This document shows, in pieces, positions 44,131-54,700 of a stretch of DNA of 64,000 nucleotides. Positions within the stretch are counted from its first letter, which is position 1, and every line of letters begins with the position of its first letter. The notes under the pieces were generated by a model that was given only the letters and a program-made list of their open reading frames with translations, made no database searches and was not told the origin of the DNA. Origin of the DNA: Bacteroidaceae bacterium (GTDB lineage: Bacteria > Bacteroidota > Bacteroidia > Bacteroidales > Bacteroidaceae); NCBI GenBank assembly GCA_902362375.1, contig CABIVS010000007.1, forward strand, positions 186,001 through 250,000, read 5' to 3'. Both the position numbers and the translations under genes were made by a program.

Positions 44131-46416
44131 TTACTTTGCATCACGAGAGAATGAATAGGGGAAGTCTGATTCGTTGACACCTCTCCCCTTATTCGGTTTA
44201 TTATCCATATCAAACATCAGACGCCCGCCCTTCAACAAATCAAAGTGGTTCAGGTAATTCTTCGTATAGTTCTTGCCGTTGTAGTTCAACGAACGGATAT
44301 AACGATTGTCATCGCTATTCTTCGGAGCGGAGATTTCCAGTTTCTTACCGTTCTCCAGCGTAATTGTCGCTTTCTTGAAGTAGGGAGCTCCCATCACATA
44401 TTCATTGCTGCCCGGACATACCGGATAGAAACCCAATGCGGTAAAGACATACCACGCAGAAGTCTGGCCATTATCTTCATCTCCGCAATAACCGTCCGGA
44501 GTGGGAAGATAGAGGCGGTTCATTGTCTCACGCAGCCAGTATTGGGCTTTCCACGGCTCACCAGCATAATTATACAAATAAATCATATGTTGGATAGGCT
44601 GGTTACCATGTGCATAGTTTCCCATGTTAGCGATCTCCATTTCACGAATCTCATGAATCACTCCTCCGTAATAGCTGTCATCAAATACGGGAGGAAGATT
44701 GAATACAGAGTCGAGCATGCTGACAAACATCTTCTTACCGCCCATCAGTTCAACCAACCCCTGTACATCGTGGAATACCGACCAGGTGTAGTGCCAACTA
44801 TTTCCTTCCGTAAAGGCATCTCCCCATTTAAAGGGATTGAACGGAGTCTGGAAAGTTCCGTCGGAGTTCTTTCCGCGCATCAGCTTAGTTTCCGGATCGA
44901 ACAAGTTACGATAGTTCTGGCTCCTTTTCTTATAAACATCCAGTTCTTCTGCCGGGCGACCCAACTTTTCACCCATACGGTAGATACACCAGTCATCATA
45001 AGCATATTCCAATGTGCGTGCCGCATTCTCGTTAATTTTCACATCATAAGGCACATAGCCCAGTTTGTTATAATATTCGTATCCACGGCGTCCGGTAGTA
45101 GAAACTCTCGGATGCACACTGTTGGCTCCTTTCAACAGACCTTCGTACATTTTTTCCGCATCCGCTTTAGTCACATTCTTCATGAAAGCATCTGCCACTA
45201 CAGAAGCTGAATTGTTTCCAACCATGCAGCCACGATGCCCCGGACTTGCCCATTCAGGGAAAAATCCGCTTTCAAGATAGGTATTTAGCAGGCCTTCCTG
45301 CATCTTCTCGCCCATTGAAGGGTATACCAAATTGACAAATGGGAACAAGCAACGGAAAGTATCCCAGAATCCGGTATCGGTAAACATATATCCCGGACGA
45401 ATTTCACCATTATAGGGGCTGTAGTGCACAGTCTCACCTTTGCCGTTTACCTCGTAGAACATACGGGGAAACAATACTGAACGATACAGGCAAGAATAGA
45501 ATGTACGCATACGGTTCTCATCACTGTCTTCGACCTTGATACGGCCTAACACATCGTTCCATGCCTTACGTCCGGCTTCTTTTGTCTGTTCAAAGGTCTT
45601 ATTGCCGATTTCTTTCAGGTTCAGTTCCGCCTGCTCGGGACTGATGAATGAGGATGCCACTTTTGCGTGTACCTGTTCTCCTTTCTTCGTTGAAAAACCG
45701 ATAGCAGCACCCACGTGATTGGATTGCAGTTCGAGATGTGTTTCTACCAAATGATAATCTGCCCATACTTTGTTGAAAGTAAAAGGTTTGTCGAACTCTA
45801 TTACAAAGTAATTCTTGAAGTTTTGAGGAACCCCGCCACTATTGCGTGTCGTATAACCGACTATTTTATTTTCTTCGGGAATCACCTTCACATACGAACC
45901 GCGATCGAAAGCATCTATCACTACATAGGCATCGGAAGTTTCTGGGAAAGTGAAACGGAAATATGCGCAACGTTCCGTCGGAGCTATTTCAGTTGTCATG
46001 TCATACTCGGACAAATAAATACTGTAATAATAAGGAGTGGCTTTCTCTGCCTTGTGAGAGAACCAGGAAGCACGACTGTCCTGATCAATCTTCAACTGCT
46101 TAGTCATCGGCATGATTGAGAACTGGCCGTAGTCATTGATCCACGGGCTGGGCTGATGGGTTTGCTTGAAACCTCTGATTTTGTCGGATGCATAAGTGTA
46201 AGCCCAACCGTCGCCCATCTTCCCGGTTTGTGGCATCCAGAAGTTCATACCCCAAGGCAACGCGATGGCAGGATATGTATTTCCATTGGATAGTGATATT
46301 TTCGAATCAGTCCCCATTAAAGGATTCACATAGTCTACCGGTTGCTTTTGCGCAAAGGTAGAGGAAGCTCCCAATAGCAGGGCTATTGCGAAAGATAGTA
46401 GTTTCTTTTTATTCAT
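44131..46416 (-). CDS. GH92 alpha-1,2-mannosidase (BT3962-like)
   Basis: Exo-alpha-mannosidase of 761 residues with signal peptide (ending SSTFAQ). It is a clear paralogue of the BT3990-like enzyme at 8216, with identical blocks such as GNTYPAIALPWGMNFW-type, TEGNSWHYTW, VIHEIREM, NYAHGNQPIQH and CGDEDNGQTSAW. The catalytic acid is E537 and the base pair D646/D648; the alpha-1,2 signature is H588-E589. Every position is offset by four from BT3990, which supports the same specificity. It is the first GH92 downstream of SusC/SusD in locus 2. Confidence 0.97.
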   Translation of the reverse strand: MNKKKLLSFAIALLLGASSTFAQKQPVDYVNPLMGTDSKISLSNGNTYPAIALPWGMNFWMPQTGKMGDGWAYTYASDKIRGFKQTHQPSPWINDYGQFSIMPMTKQLKIDQDSRASWFSHKAEKATPYYYSIYLSEYDMTTEIAPTERCAYFRFTFPETSDAYVVIDAFDRGSYVKVIPEENKIVGYTTRNSGGVPQNFKNYFVIEFDKPFTFNKVWADYHLVETHLELQSNHVGAAIGFSTKKGEQVHAKVASSFISPEQAELNLKEIGNKTFEQTKEAGRKAWNDVLGRIKVEDSDENRMRTFYSCLYRSVLFPRMFYEVNGKGETVHYSPYNGEIRPGYMFTDTGFWDTFRCLFPFVNLVYPSMGEKMQEGLLNTYLESGFFPEWASPGHRGCMVGNNSASVVADAFMKNVTKADAEKMYEGLLKGANSVHPRVSTTGRRGYEYYNKLGYVPYDVKINENAARTLEYAYDDWCIYRMGEKLGRPAEELDVYKKRSQNYRNLFDPETKLMRGKNSDGTFQTPFNPFKWGDAFTEGNSWHYTWSVFHDVQGLVELMGGKKMFVSMLDSVFNLPPVFDDSYYGGVIHEIREMEIANMGNYAHGNQPIQHMIYLYNYAGEPWKAQYWLRETMNRLYLPTPDGYCGDEDNGQTSAWYVFTALGFYPVCPGSNEYVMGAPYFKKATITLENGKKLEISAPKNSDDNRYIRSLNYNGKNYTKNYLNHFDLLKGGRLMFDMDNKPNKGRGVNESDFPYSFSRDAK

Positions 46417-46723
46417 GGTCTACGAATTAAGCTATTAATACTAGATTATCAAAATCTTTTTTTTACGTTACAAATTAAAGCATCTTTCAGCAATTATCAG
46501 TCCTCTGATACGCCAAAATAAGAAAAAATAGCAGTATAGTCAACCAAAGGAAACGAGTGTCAACGAGAGTACAAGTTAAATAACTGGAAATCAAGATGTA
46601 ATATTTATGTGCATACCACGAGAGTACAACCGGAAGACTAACTGTTTAAGCAATAGAGAGAGGATAATTAGCCTTTACCCTCTCTCCAATTCTATCAGAA
46701 ACAAATATTTAATTATTACCAGA
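46417..46723. other. Intergenic region between SusD and GH92
   Basis: The 307 bases are AT-rich. The only clear structure is a hairpin at 46654-46688. No -7 box facing the GH92 gene is obvious, so the mannosidase genes may be read through from the SusC promoter at a reduced level. Confidence 0.5.
46654..46688 (-). terminator. Hairpin after SusD (partial terminator)
   Basis: GAGAGAGG (46656-46663) pairs with CCTCTCTC (46679-46686) around a 15-base loop, 36 bases after the SusD stop codon. It may reduce read-through from SusC/SusD to the downstream enzymes. Confidence 0.65.
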
Positions 46724-48349
46724 TTAATTCCATCCCGGGTTCTGGTGTCCTTCCAAAGCTGGGTTAGCCTGAATTTCATCCAACGGAATAGGCCATAGCA
46801 AAGCATATTCAGGAATGGCTCCGGCTCTTGTGCTTCCATCAGGCTTGTTCTGAATCTGAGCAGATGAAAGGGCAGTCCATTTCAACTTTCCAGTTTCAGT
46901 AGATGCTTCCGGATACAAACGAGTACGGCGAATGTCATCCCAAATCTTAAATTCCAACGGCAACTCATGCAGACGTTCAGTCAAAATCGCTTGCACCAGA
47001 TTGTCTCCTGTAGCAGTCTCATCCATCAGTCCTGCGCGTTTACGCACTTGGTTGAGGTAATATTTAGCGCCACCGACAGCATTATCTTCATGCCCTGTAC
47101 GTGCCAGACCTTCGGCTGCAATCAGCAAGACTTCCGCAAAACGGAATACTGGCATATTATAATCGCCGTCATGACCGCTAATCAAAGCATTTTCATCAAA
47201 CCATGCCCAGTTGCCTGCATTGTTCAAAGTATGAGTCTCCCCTGCAGCATCGGTATATTCCCAAAAGAAAAACTGTTTCTCATGTCCCCGAATATCAGCA
47301 GGATCATAGCTGTTAAGCAACATATCACAGGGAAGGTATGCATTATATAACACGTCTCCTCCCGGATGGAATACTCCCCACTGAAATGCATCCGCTCCGA
47401 TAGAACGGCAAGCATAAGAGTTGCCTACACTATAATTGGTGTAATTGTATTCTTTAGCATAGATGATTTCAGCAGATTCTTTCGTAGTCTTGATCACATT
47501 ATATGCCGAGTTCAAATCATCAGTCGTTCCATTCGGATGAATAAGTCCATGAGGACTGTCATTGATCACTTTCAAAGCCATCTGTGCAGCTTTACTATAA
47601 TAGTCTGCTCCACCATTTAACGGTGCACCTGCCCATTGCAGATAAACCTGTGCCAGCAAAGTCTGCGCCATTGCCCTGGTAACATAACAGCCATTTTCAT
47701 AGAACGTCTTATTAGGCAATGCATCTCCATTGACAATATCCAGCAAGTCGGCTTCAATCTTCTTATAGATCTCTTCGGCAGAAAGTCGTTCTTTGTACAT
47801 ACCTTCTGTAGAAGTGTAAGGTTCTGAAATATAAGGAACACCACCAAATTCTTTGACTAGCCAAAAATATCCGTATGCACGGAAGAATTTACCTTGAGCC
47901 ACATAATTATTAATAGTAGCTTCATCCAGCACTCCAGTCATTGACGGAATATTGGCAATAACAAAGTTGGCACGTGAAATGCCTTTATAGAACTCATGCC
48001 AATATTTCATTGCAATATCATCAAAAGATTCAATATTGAAATTACAACCTTCGGATGCTGTAGTAAATGTTCTGTCCTTACGTTTATCGACATACAATCC
48101 AGATACGATACCACCCCACATCGTCGCTTTAGGAGTCCAACCACCGCCTACATCAGTGTTATGCAAATAAGGTACACCACCGAAATACAATGCGTTCACA
48201 CCCGATTCCGCATCAGCTTTCGTCTTCCAGAACTGGTCAGATGACTTCATATCTAATGGCTCTTCTTTCAGAAAATCGTCACATGAATTCAGCAACACAG
48301 AAAGTGAACACATGCAAAATGCAGATATATATACTTTTAATAGTTTCAT
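46724..48349 (-). CDS. SusD/RagB-like outer-membrane lipoprotein
   Basis: A 541-residue lipoprotein with lipobox LNSC (Cys23), followed by DDFLKEEPLDMKSSDQF, the classical SusD/RagB opening and an acidic surface-export run. Helical core segments include YWHEFYKGISRANFVIANI, GQGKFFRAYGYFWLVKEF-type and, near the end, RFAEVLLIAAEGLARTG and ERLHELPLEFKIWDDIRRT. It forms the lid of the adjacent SusC, 27 bases downstream of it. It is of the main SusD type and so differs from the SusD_2-type protein of locus 1. This suggests the two loci did not arise by simple duplication. Confidence 0.95.
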   Translation of the reverse strand: MKLLKVYISAFCMCSLSVLLNSCDDFLKEEPLDMKSSDQFWKTKADAESGVNALYFGGVPYLHNTDVGGGWTPKATMWGGIVSGLYVDKRKDRTFTTASEGCNFNIESFDDIAMKYWHEFYKGISRANFVIANIPSMTGVLDEATINNYVAQGKFFRAYGYFWLVKEFGGVPYISEPYTSTEGMYKERLSAEEIYKKIEADLLDIVNGDALPNKTFYENGCYVTRAMAQTLLAQVYLQWAGAPLNGGADYYSKAAQMALKVINDSPHGLIHPNGTTDDLNSAYNVIKTTKESAEIIYAKEYNYTNYSVGNSYACRSIGADAFQWGVFHPGGDVLYNAYLPCDMLLNSYDPADIRGHEKQFFFWEYTDAAGETHTLNNAGNWAWFDENALISGHDGDYNMPVFRFAEVLLIAAEGLARTGHEDNAVGGAKYYLNQVRKRAGLMDETATGDNLVQAILTERLHELPLEFKIWDDIRRTRLYPEASTETGKLKWTALSSAQIQNKPDGSTRAGAIPEYALLWPIPLDEIQANPALEGHQNPGWN

Positions 48350-48376
48350 AATTCTTATGGTTTTTATAACGGTGAA

Positions 48377-51300
48377 TTAAAATGCTACATTAAGACCGAA
48401 CGTAAATGTTCTCGGACGCGGATAGGTAAAGAACTGGCGGTTAGCACCCCATTTGTTGTCACCTAAACGAGATGAGTTATCCGGATCATATCCGTTATAG
48501 TCTTTAGAAGTAATCAGGAATGCGTTATTCACATTCGCATACAAGCGCAACGAAGAAAGACCGATCTTCTTAACCAGTGTCGGATTGAAAGTGTATCCGA
48601 GCTGAATCATGTTACAACGCAAATAAGAACCGTTGCAAACCCAATCATCATCTGCTTGGTTATTAGCTCCCTGACCAAAGTTGTTCAGGCGGATTGCCTG
48701 TTCTTTACCCGACGGATTGAGAGTAGGATGCCATGCTTCTTTATAAAGACGGTCTATACCATTGGTAAGGAAACGGGCTACAGTAGAGTGATAATATTCT
48801 TGCATCACATCTACTCCCCATGTAAACTGGAAATCTAACGTCAAATCGAATCCTTTATAATTGAAGGTATTGATAAATGAGCCCATCCAGTCAGGTAAAC
48901 CGTTACCGATAATTTCACGTTTCTTATAAGTCACCTTTTCACCGATAGTGGAAGGTATGTTCATTGTCTCCGGGTCCCAGTTAGACGGGATTCCATCATA
49001 GATACCAGCACGCTTATAACCATAGAAAGAAGAAAGCTCTTCACCTTCACGAATCAACATATCGTAACCAACAAAACCATCGGTTGTAATCTGACGCTTA
49101 CCGGTGACAGGATCAACAGAAGCACTTTCATCCAACTTCTCTACACGGTTCTTGTTGAAGCCCAGATTAAGAGTGGAAGTCCATTGGAAATCATGTGTTT
49201 GGATAGGATATGCTGTAACGAGAATATCCACACCGCGGTTGGAAACGGCTCCAATATTATCCATGATAGAAGAGTAACCTGTTGATTCGGGAACCGGACG
49301 GTCGAGTAACAAATCTGATGTATACTTATAATAATAGGAAATATCGAAATTCAGTCTGTTATTGAATAACCCCAGTTCAAATCCTAAGTCCCACTGTCCG
49401 GTCTTTTCCCATTTCAAGTCCGGATTAGGCATATTGTCCAAGTAAGACACAACGTGCAGAGCATCACCAATGATTGTATTCGACTGGCTCACTGTAGCCA
49501 ATGATTTATAAGTACCGATTTCCGAATTACCTGTCAGACCGTAAGAAGTATGCAACTTCAGTTTGCTGATCAATGAGTTATCTTTCAAGAAGTCTTCATT
49601 AGAAATCATCCATCCCAAACCGACTGATGGGAAAAATGCATATTTATTGTTCTGTCCGAATTTGGAAGAACCGTCATAACGACCGGTTACGGTAGCCATA
49701 TACTTGTTGTCATAAGAATATGCCAGACGCAAGAAATAAGAGTTCATCGCCCACTTGTCGTAATCACTGCCAACAGAAGGACGGTTCGTACCGGAACCTA
49801 AATTATAATATCCGTAGAAGTCATCGATATACTTACTGTCGGAAGCATTGAAAGAGGTATAGCGATATTCCTGCCAAGACATACCTGCCATTGCATTAAG
49901 ATGATGTTTATTAAAATCTTTCACATAAGTCAGGTAAGTTTCTTCCTGCCAATACAGTGAATTGGAATTACTTGCAGAAGCTGATCCTTCAGTACTCTGA
50001 TTAATCATCGGACGCGGAGTGAACGGCGTATAGTTAGCGTCGCGATTATTGTGGTAATCGATACCGAACTGGGTTTTCAGATCTAATCCTTTCATGAGAT
50101 GGAAAGTCAAAGCCGCATTACCAAAGATCTGCGTACGATATTGCATAGCCTGCATTCGTTCGAGCAACTCAACAGGATTACCTACACCTTCCGGGCTGAA
50201 ACCTTGTTTTCCACTATTAGGATCAGTCTGATTGTTGAGAATAGAACTTGTATTAATTATATTTGTCTGCGTATATTCGCCATCCAGCTTAACTGGCAAG
50301 AAAGGTAACTGTTCGATCATTGTACGCAATGCACCTTGTCCGTAGGGGTTATCAGAAGTTCTGTTACCCCAAGTATGGTTCACCAGCAAATTAACGGAAG
50401 TAGACAACCAATCTGTCGGTTTGTCATCATATGCCAGTTTTGCGTTGATACGTTTGAAGTAAGAGTTCAGCAAAATACCCTGTTGATCGGTATAATTGAT
50501 AAATGCTCCGATAGAAGATCCTTCTCCCGTACGTTGGATACTGATCTGGTGGTTGTGAGAAATTGCCGTACGGGATGCTTCATCCTGCCAGTCGGTATTA
50601 TATTTCGGAGAACCGTCGGCATTGAACAAACGTTCGTCAGTGAATATCTGAGACAGATCGGTTGTGAAGTTCTTACCTTGGAAATCATTGGCATTTTCCA
50701 ATCCCTGCTTAAAGGCAGACATCCATTCGTTAGCATCCATTACATCTATTTTTTTGGCCATCTTACCGATAGACAATGAACCATCATAGGAAACATGGAC
50801 TCCTTTTCCCGCACTACCGCGCTTGGTGGTCACCATGATAACACCATTAGCACCACGGGCACCGTAGATAGCGGCAGAGGAAGCATCTTTCAACACTTCG
50901 ATAGATTCGATATCATTCGGATTAAGTAACTCGAAGTTTGACATTACCACTCCATCGACTACATACAGCGGTGATGCTGATGCGTTAATGGTAGAAATAC
51001 CACGAATAATGACACGTGACTCTCCACCCGGCTGACCGGTATTAGAGAAGATATTCACACCGGCCACTTTACCTTTCAATCCGTCAAGCGCATTGAAAGA
51101 CTGTGCTTTCAGCATGTCTTTACCTTTAGCTGTGGAAATGGAACCTGTCAAGTCGGATTTGCGCATCGTACCATAACCAACAACGACCACTTCGTCCAAC
51201 GCTTTCGTATCCGACTGCAGAACTACGTTCAAAACATTGCTCTTTAGTTCCGAGACTTTAAATTCTTGTGTAATATAACCAATGTACGAAAATACCAAGG

Positions 51301-51514
51301 TAGCATTGGAAGGAACAGAGAGGGTGTATTTACCGTTAACGTCAGTGATTGTTCCAGTACTACCGTTTTTAACTTTTACAGTACCACTGATAACCGCCTC
51401 TCCCTGATCATCGGTTACCGTACCGGAAATTGATTTTACAGATTGAGCATTAATGCCCAAACTCAACATCATACCCATTACAAATAAGGTAAGATACTTT
51501 AGTTTTCCATTCAT
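48377..51514 (-). CDS. SusC-like TonB-dependent transporter
   Basis: A 1045-residue outer-membrane transporter. The signal peptide ends at about residue 24 (LGINAQ). A carboxypeptidase-regulatory-like domain (about 28-105, with SGTVKVKNGSTGTITDVNGK) precedes the plug (DEVVVVGYGTMRKSDLTGS, and LKDASSAAIYGARGANGVI) and the barrel, ending in FTFGLNVAF. There is no STN domain, which fits control by the HTCS-like regulator next door rather than by sigma/anti-sigma. It imports the substrate of locus 2 together with SusD. Confidence 0.96.
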   Translation of the reverse strand: MNGKLKYLTLFVMGMMLSLGINAQSVKSISGTVTDDQGEAVISGTVKVKNGSTGTITDVNGKYTLSVPSNATLVFSYIGYITQEFKVSELKSNVLNVVLQSDTKALDEVVVVGYGTMRKSDLTGSISTAKGKDMLKAQSFNALDGLKGKVAGVNIFSNTGQPGGESRVIIRGISTINASASPLYVVDGVVMSNFELLNPNDIESIEVLKDASSAAIYGARGANGVIMVTTKRGSAGKGVHVSYDGSLSIGKMAKKIDVMDANEWMSAFKQGLENANDFQGKNFTTDLSQIFTDERLFNADGSPKYNTDWQDEASRTAISHNHQISIQRTGEGSSIGAFINYTDQQGILLNSYFKRINAKLAYDDKPTDWLSTSVNLLVNHTWGNRTSDNPYGQGALRTMIEQLPFLPVKLDGEYTQTNIINTSSILNNQTDPNSGKQGFSPEGVGNPVELLERMQAMQYRTQIFGNAALTFHLMKGLDLKTQFGIDYHNNRDANYTPFTPRPMINQSTEGSASASNSNSLYWQEETYLTYVKDFNKHHLNAMAGMSWQEYRYTSFNASDSKYIDDFYGYYNLGSGTNRPSVGSDYDKWAMNSYFLRLAYSYDNKYMATVTGRYDGSSKFGQNNKYAFFPSVGLGWMISNEDFLKDNSLISKLKLHTSYGLTGNSEIGTYKSLATVSQSNTIIGDALHVVSYLDNMPNPDLKWEKTGQWDLGFELGLFNNRLNFDISYYYKYTSDLLLDRPVPESTGYSSIMDNIGAVSNRGVDILVTAYPIQTHDFQWTSTLNLGFNKNRVEKLDESASVDPVTGKRQITTDGFVGYDMLIREGEELSSFYGYKRAGIYDGIPSNWDPETMNIPSTIGEKVTYKKREIIGNGLPDWMGSFINTFNYKGFDLTLDFQFTWGVDVMQEYYHSTVARFLTNGIDRLYKEAWHPTLNPSGKEQAIRLNNFGQGANNQADDDWVCNGSYLRCNMIQLGYTFNPTLVKKIGLSSLRLYANVNNAFLITSKDYNGYDPDNSSRLGDNKWGANRQFFTYPRPRTFTFGLNVAF

Positions 51515-51796
51515 AATTCCTTAAATTTGATTAGTAATAAGGTTAATTCCTTTTAAAAAGATCACTGCAAATAAAGGTTATTTAAATAAAAGTCAAATGC
51601 TCTACCTTGCCAAAAAAACGGCAAAATAGAGAGACATACCTAAAGCACAGAATGGCAGATTTGAGCACAAACCAATACACTGATAATCAATCAGATATAA
51701 TCCACAAAAAGGATTTAGAGTACAAGGTAGTGACAAACAAATAAACGACAGTGTTTCCCAATCAGTCACCTATACAAAAGAATTTAGCCTGCACAA
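51515..51796. other. Regulatory region between HTCS-like gene and SusC
   Basis: This 282-base AT-rich region precedes SusC and holds its regulated promoter. A small dyad, TTGCC-a7c-GGCAA (about 51607-51624), is the only visible symmetry. No TAnnTTTG facing SusC is clear, consistent with activator dependence. Confidence 0.4.
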
Positions 51797-54700
51797 TCAG
51801 CGTACATTTCGCTGTTCCCGATAATCTTTCGGTGTCATCCCGAACCGACAGGTAAATTCTTTATAAAAATAAGAACGACTGGAAATACCAACTTCCATAA
51901 TAACATCTTGAATGGAAAGTTCTTCATCAAGTAACAGACGGGCTGCCTTTTCCATACGGTAACTTTTTATTAAATCACCGGGAGCTGTATTGGAAATTTC
52001 CTTGAATTTACGATAGAACTGACGTGAACTCATCGCCATACGATCAGCTATCAACGTTGATCCTAATTCTTCCTTGTCCAGGTTTTCTTCAATCACCTTT
52101 AACAACTTGCGAATAAAATCAGCCTGTTCGGTAGTTGTACAGACAATCTGGCCTGCCAAATCCCCCAGTTCCTCCATATATATCTGTTTCGCTTCCCGTT
52201 TACCATAAATAGCATTATGAACAACTTCCCGCAAGAATAATATATCATAAGGAAGTACAACATAAGAATCAGACCACAAGATCAGCTCCCGCTGAATGGC
52301 TGAACTGACTTTCCAGGTTAATAACGGAATAAAAGCTGTCCTTGAAAGCAAGGTACGATTCCGACTAACATACTCCATAAAAGTACTTTCAGCATTTGCA
52401 TACATTGTCATATCCACCAGTAATAGAGCCGGAGCCGACCGACGAATTTCCTCAAAAGCAAGCTGCACACTCTTCACCTGATGAACCACATATTCATCAG
52501 CCAGAAAATTACTGATTAACCAAGTCATTTCGTCCCTGTCTTCCAGCAAAAGCACTGTTTTCTTCCCTTGTTCACCAGTCACTGGTAAGAGCGCCGGTTC
52601 AAAAACAATCGTCAACCTACTGCCACTCTCATCATGATCATAACGAAGAACGGCATGAATCCGTTCCAAGGCTGACCGTACAAAACCTAATAGTAAATGT
52701 ACGCCAAACACATAATCGGCATCTTTCTCCGCTACAGAAGAGGCTTTATCAGAAAGATATTCATACAACGCTTTCACTGTAACGTCTTTAGAAGAAAAAT
52801 GCAACTGCATCTTACCATCTTGTTCTGACATGTCTACTATTACCCCATATGTACCTTTCATTTCGGCAATACGAAGGTAGCAGCAATAAAGAATACTATA
52901 CAATGCGTTCTTGTAAACCGGAAACGTTATATGTTCCGGGATCGCTGATGTGATAGAAGAATGATCAATCCCTTGTTCTTCCAACGTACGCAATACTTCT
53001 TGGGAAACTCCTTGTATACTCATACGTGCAGAAACAATAAACCGATCCGGAAAGAATTGTTTAAGTTCTTCCAAATGCAGAGTGTCAGGATTAAGAAGTG
53101 CGGTCATCACCGTTTCACGTATCAATGACACCTTTTCAAGAGATTGCTCATAAGAAAGATTCTCTGCACGCAACTGGTCGCAATAATTATAAATAAGGGT
53201 AAAATCTTCAAGTACCCTACGATCGGTATAGGCAGTTTCGGATTTCCGACAACGTTCTGTCCCCATCAGTGTTTTCATCATCCGTTCCTGAAGGTAGTTT
53301 TTACGAAGCAAATATATCACGTACCCTAACAATAACAGGAAAATGATAAAATAAATAAAATAAGCCGGCGCTGAACGATACCAAGGAGAGAGAATATGCA
53401 CCGGAATAGAAAAATGACGATACTCTGTATCAAACACATCTCTCTTATAACGCACCTTAAAGAGATAATCGCCTGCCGGCACTCCCGTATATGAGGCTTC
53501 ATTAATACTACTGAAAGATGTCCAGTCTTTGTCGTATCCTTCCAACTGGTAAGAATATTCTATATCTTCTCCTGATAAAAAATCCGGCACAATAAAAGAA
53601 AGCGTAAACGAAACCTCCGCTCCTTTAAACTGCAACGCCTTACCATCATCCGTATAATAATTTTCCTGAACCACCTGCGTATGTCCAATCGTCAACTTAC
53701 GCAATAAAATATCCGGGTAGAATTCCGGAGCAGCCTGCATCTCCTTATCCAGATAAAGCAACCCGTCAATCCCACCGAAGAAAAGTTCCCGTGTATAAGG
53801 ACACATATAATAAGCGTCATCACTGAACTCGCCGATCTGGACACCTGCACTGTAGAAGTAGGCATGTGATGAGCCGTTTATCGGATTATATTTAATCAAT
53901 CCCCTGTTCGTACCAAGCCACAAGAGTCCGTTTTCATCTTCGAGTACACCATGAATCATATCATTGAGCAATCCTTGTTCCCGCCCGATATAGGTAGCTT
54001 TCATCTGGCCCCTATTAGAATTCAGACATACCAATCCCGATGTTGTCCCCACATACAACACCCCTTCTTTGGTCCGATACAAGCTAAGCACATCGTCTAC
54101 CGACTTATGAAGCATTTCTTTCAAAGAAATCACCTTATATTCTTCAGTCCGCTTATCAAACCGTATAAGTCCTTTCTCCCGGCTACCAAGCCACAAAATA
54201 GAATCTCCCTCGGCCAGCATTGGATAGAACATTGTAATTTCTCGCTGACCATGAAAGAAATGATAGCTTTTCTGGGATTTGAGACGAATGGTACCTGCCT
54301 GCTTCTCAAGTATTAATTTATGAAAACCGGAACCGGCTGTCACCACATAAAGTACACTATCATTTTCCTCATCAATACCATGAATTTCGGTAGGTTGTGC
54401 CGGCAAGTTTTCCACACAATGCAAAGCTTGATCAGCAAAAGAATAGTAGAAAAGTCCCGGATCACCAGAGCCTATCCAAAAGCCATCCATATAACGGCTT
54501 TGGACCAATTTATAAACGGGAAATTCTTTATTCCACCGCATATAAGACATCACATTTTGCTTGCCTTCAGGAGAATAGACTGTAACGGCGGAAGCCTCTT
54601 CACTCTCACGATAGTCCGGTATATGCAATAGTCCGTCGCCTTTCGTCCCGAACCATAGCCCGCCACGATTGTCTGTCATAACAGAACGTACCTGCCTGCT

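Noticed and set aside
44245..45210. 321-codon plus-strand open frame inside GH92
   Set aside because: Same explanation: antisense shadow of a strongly supported GH92 gene, with no ribosome-binding site or domain.
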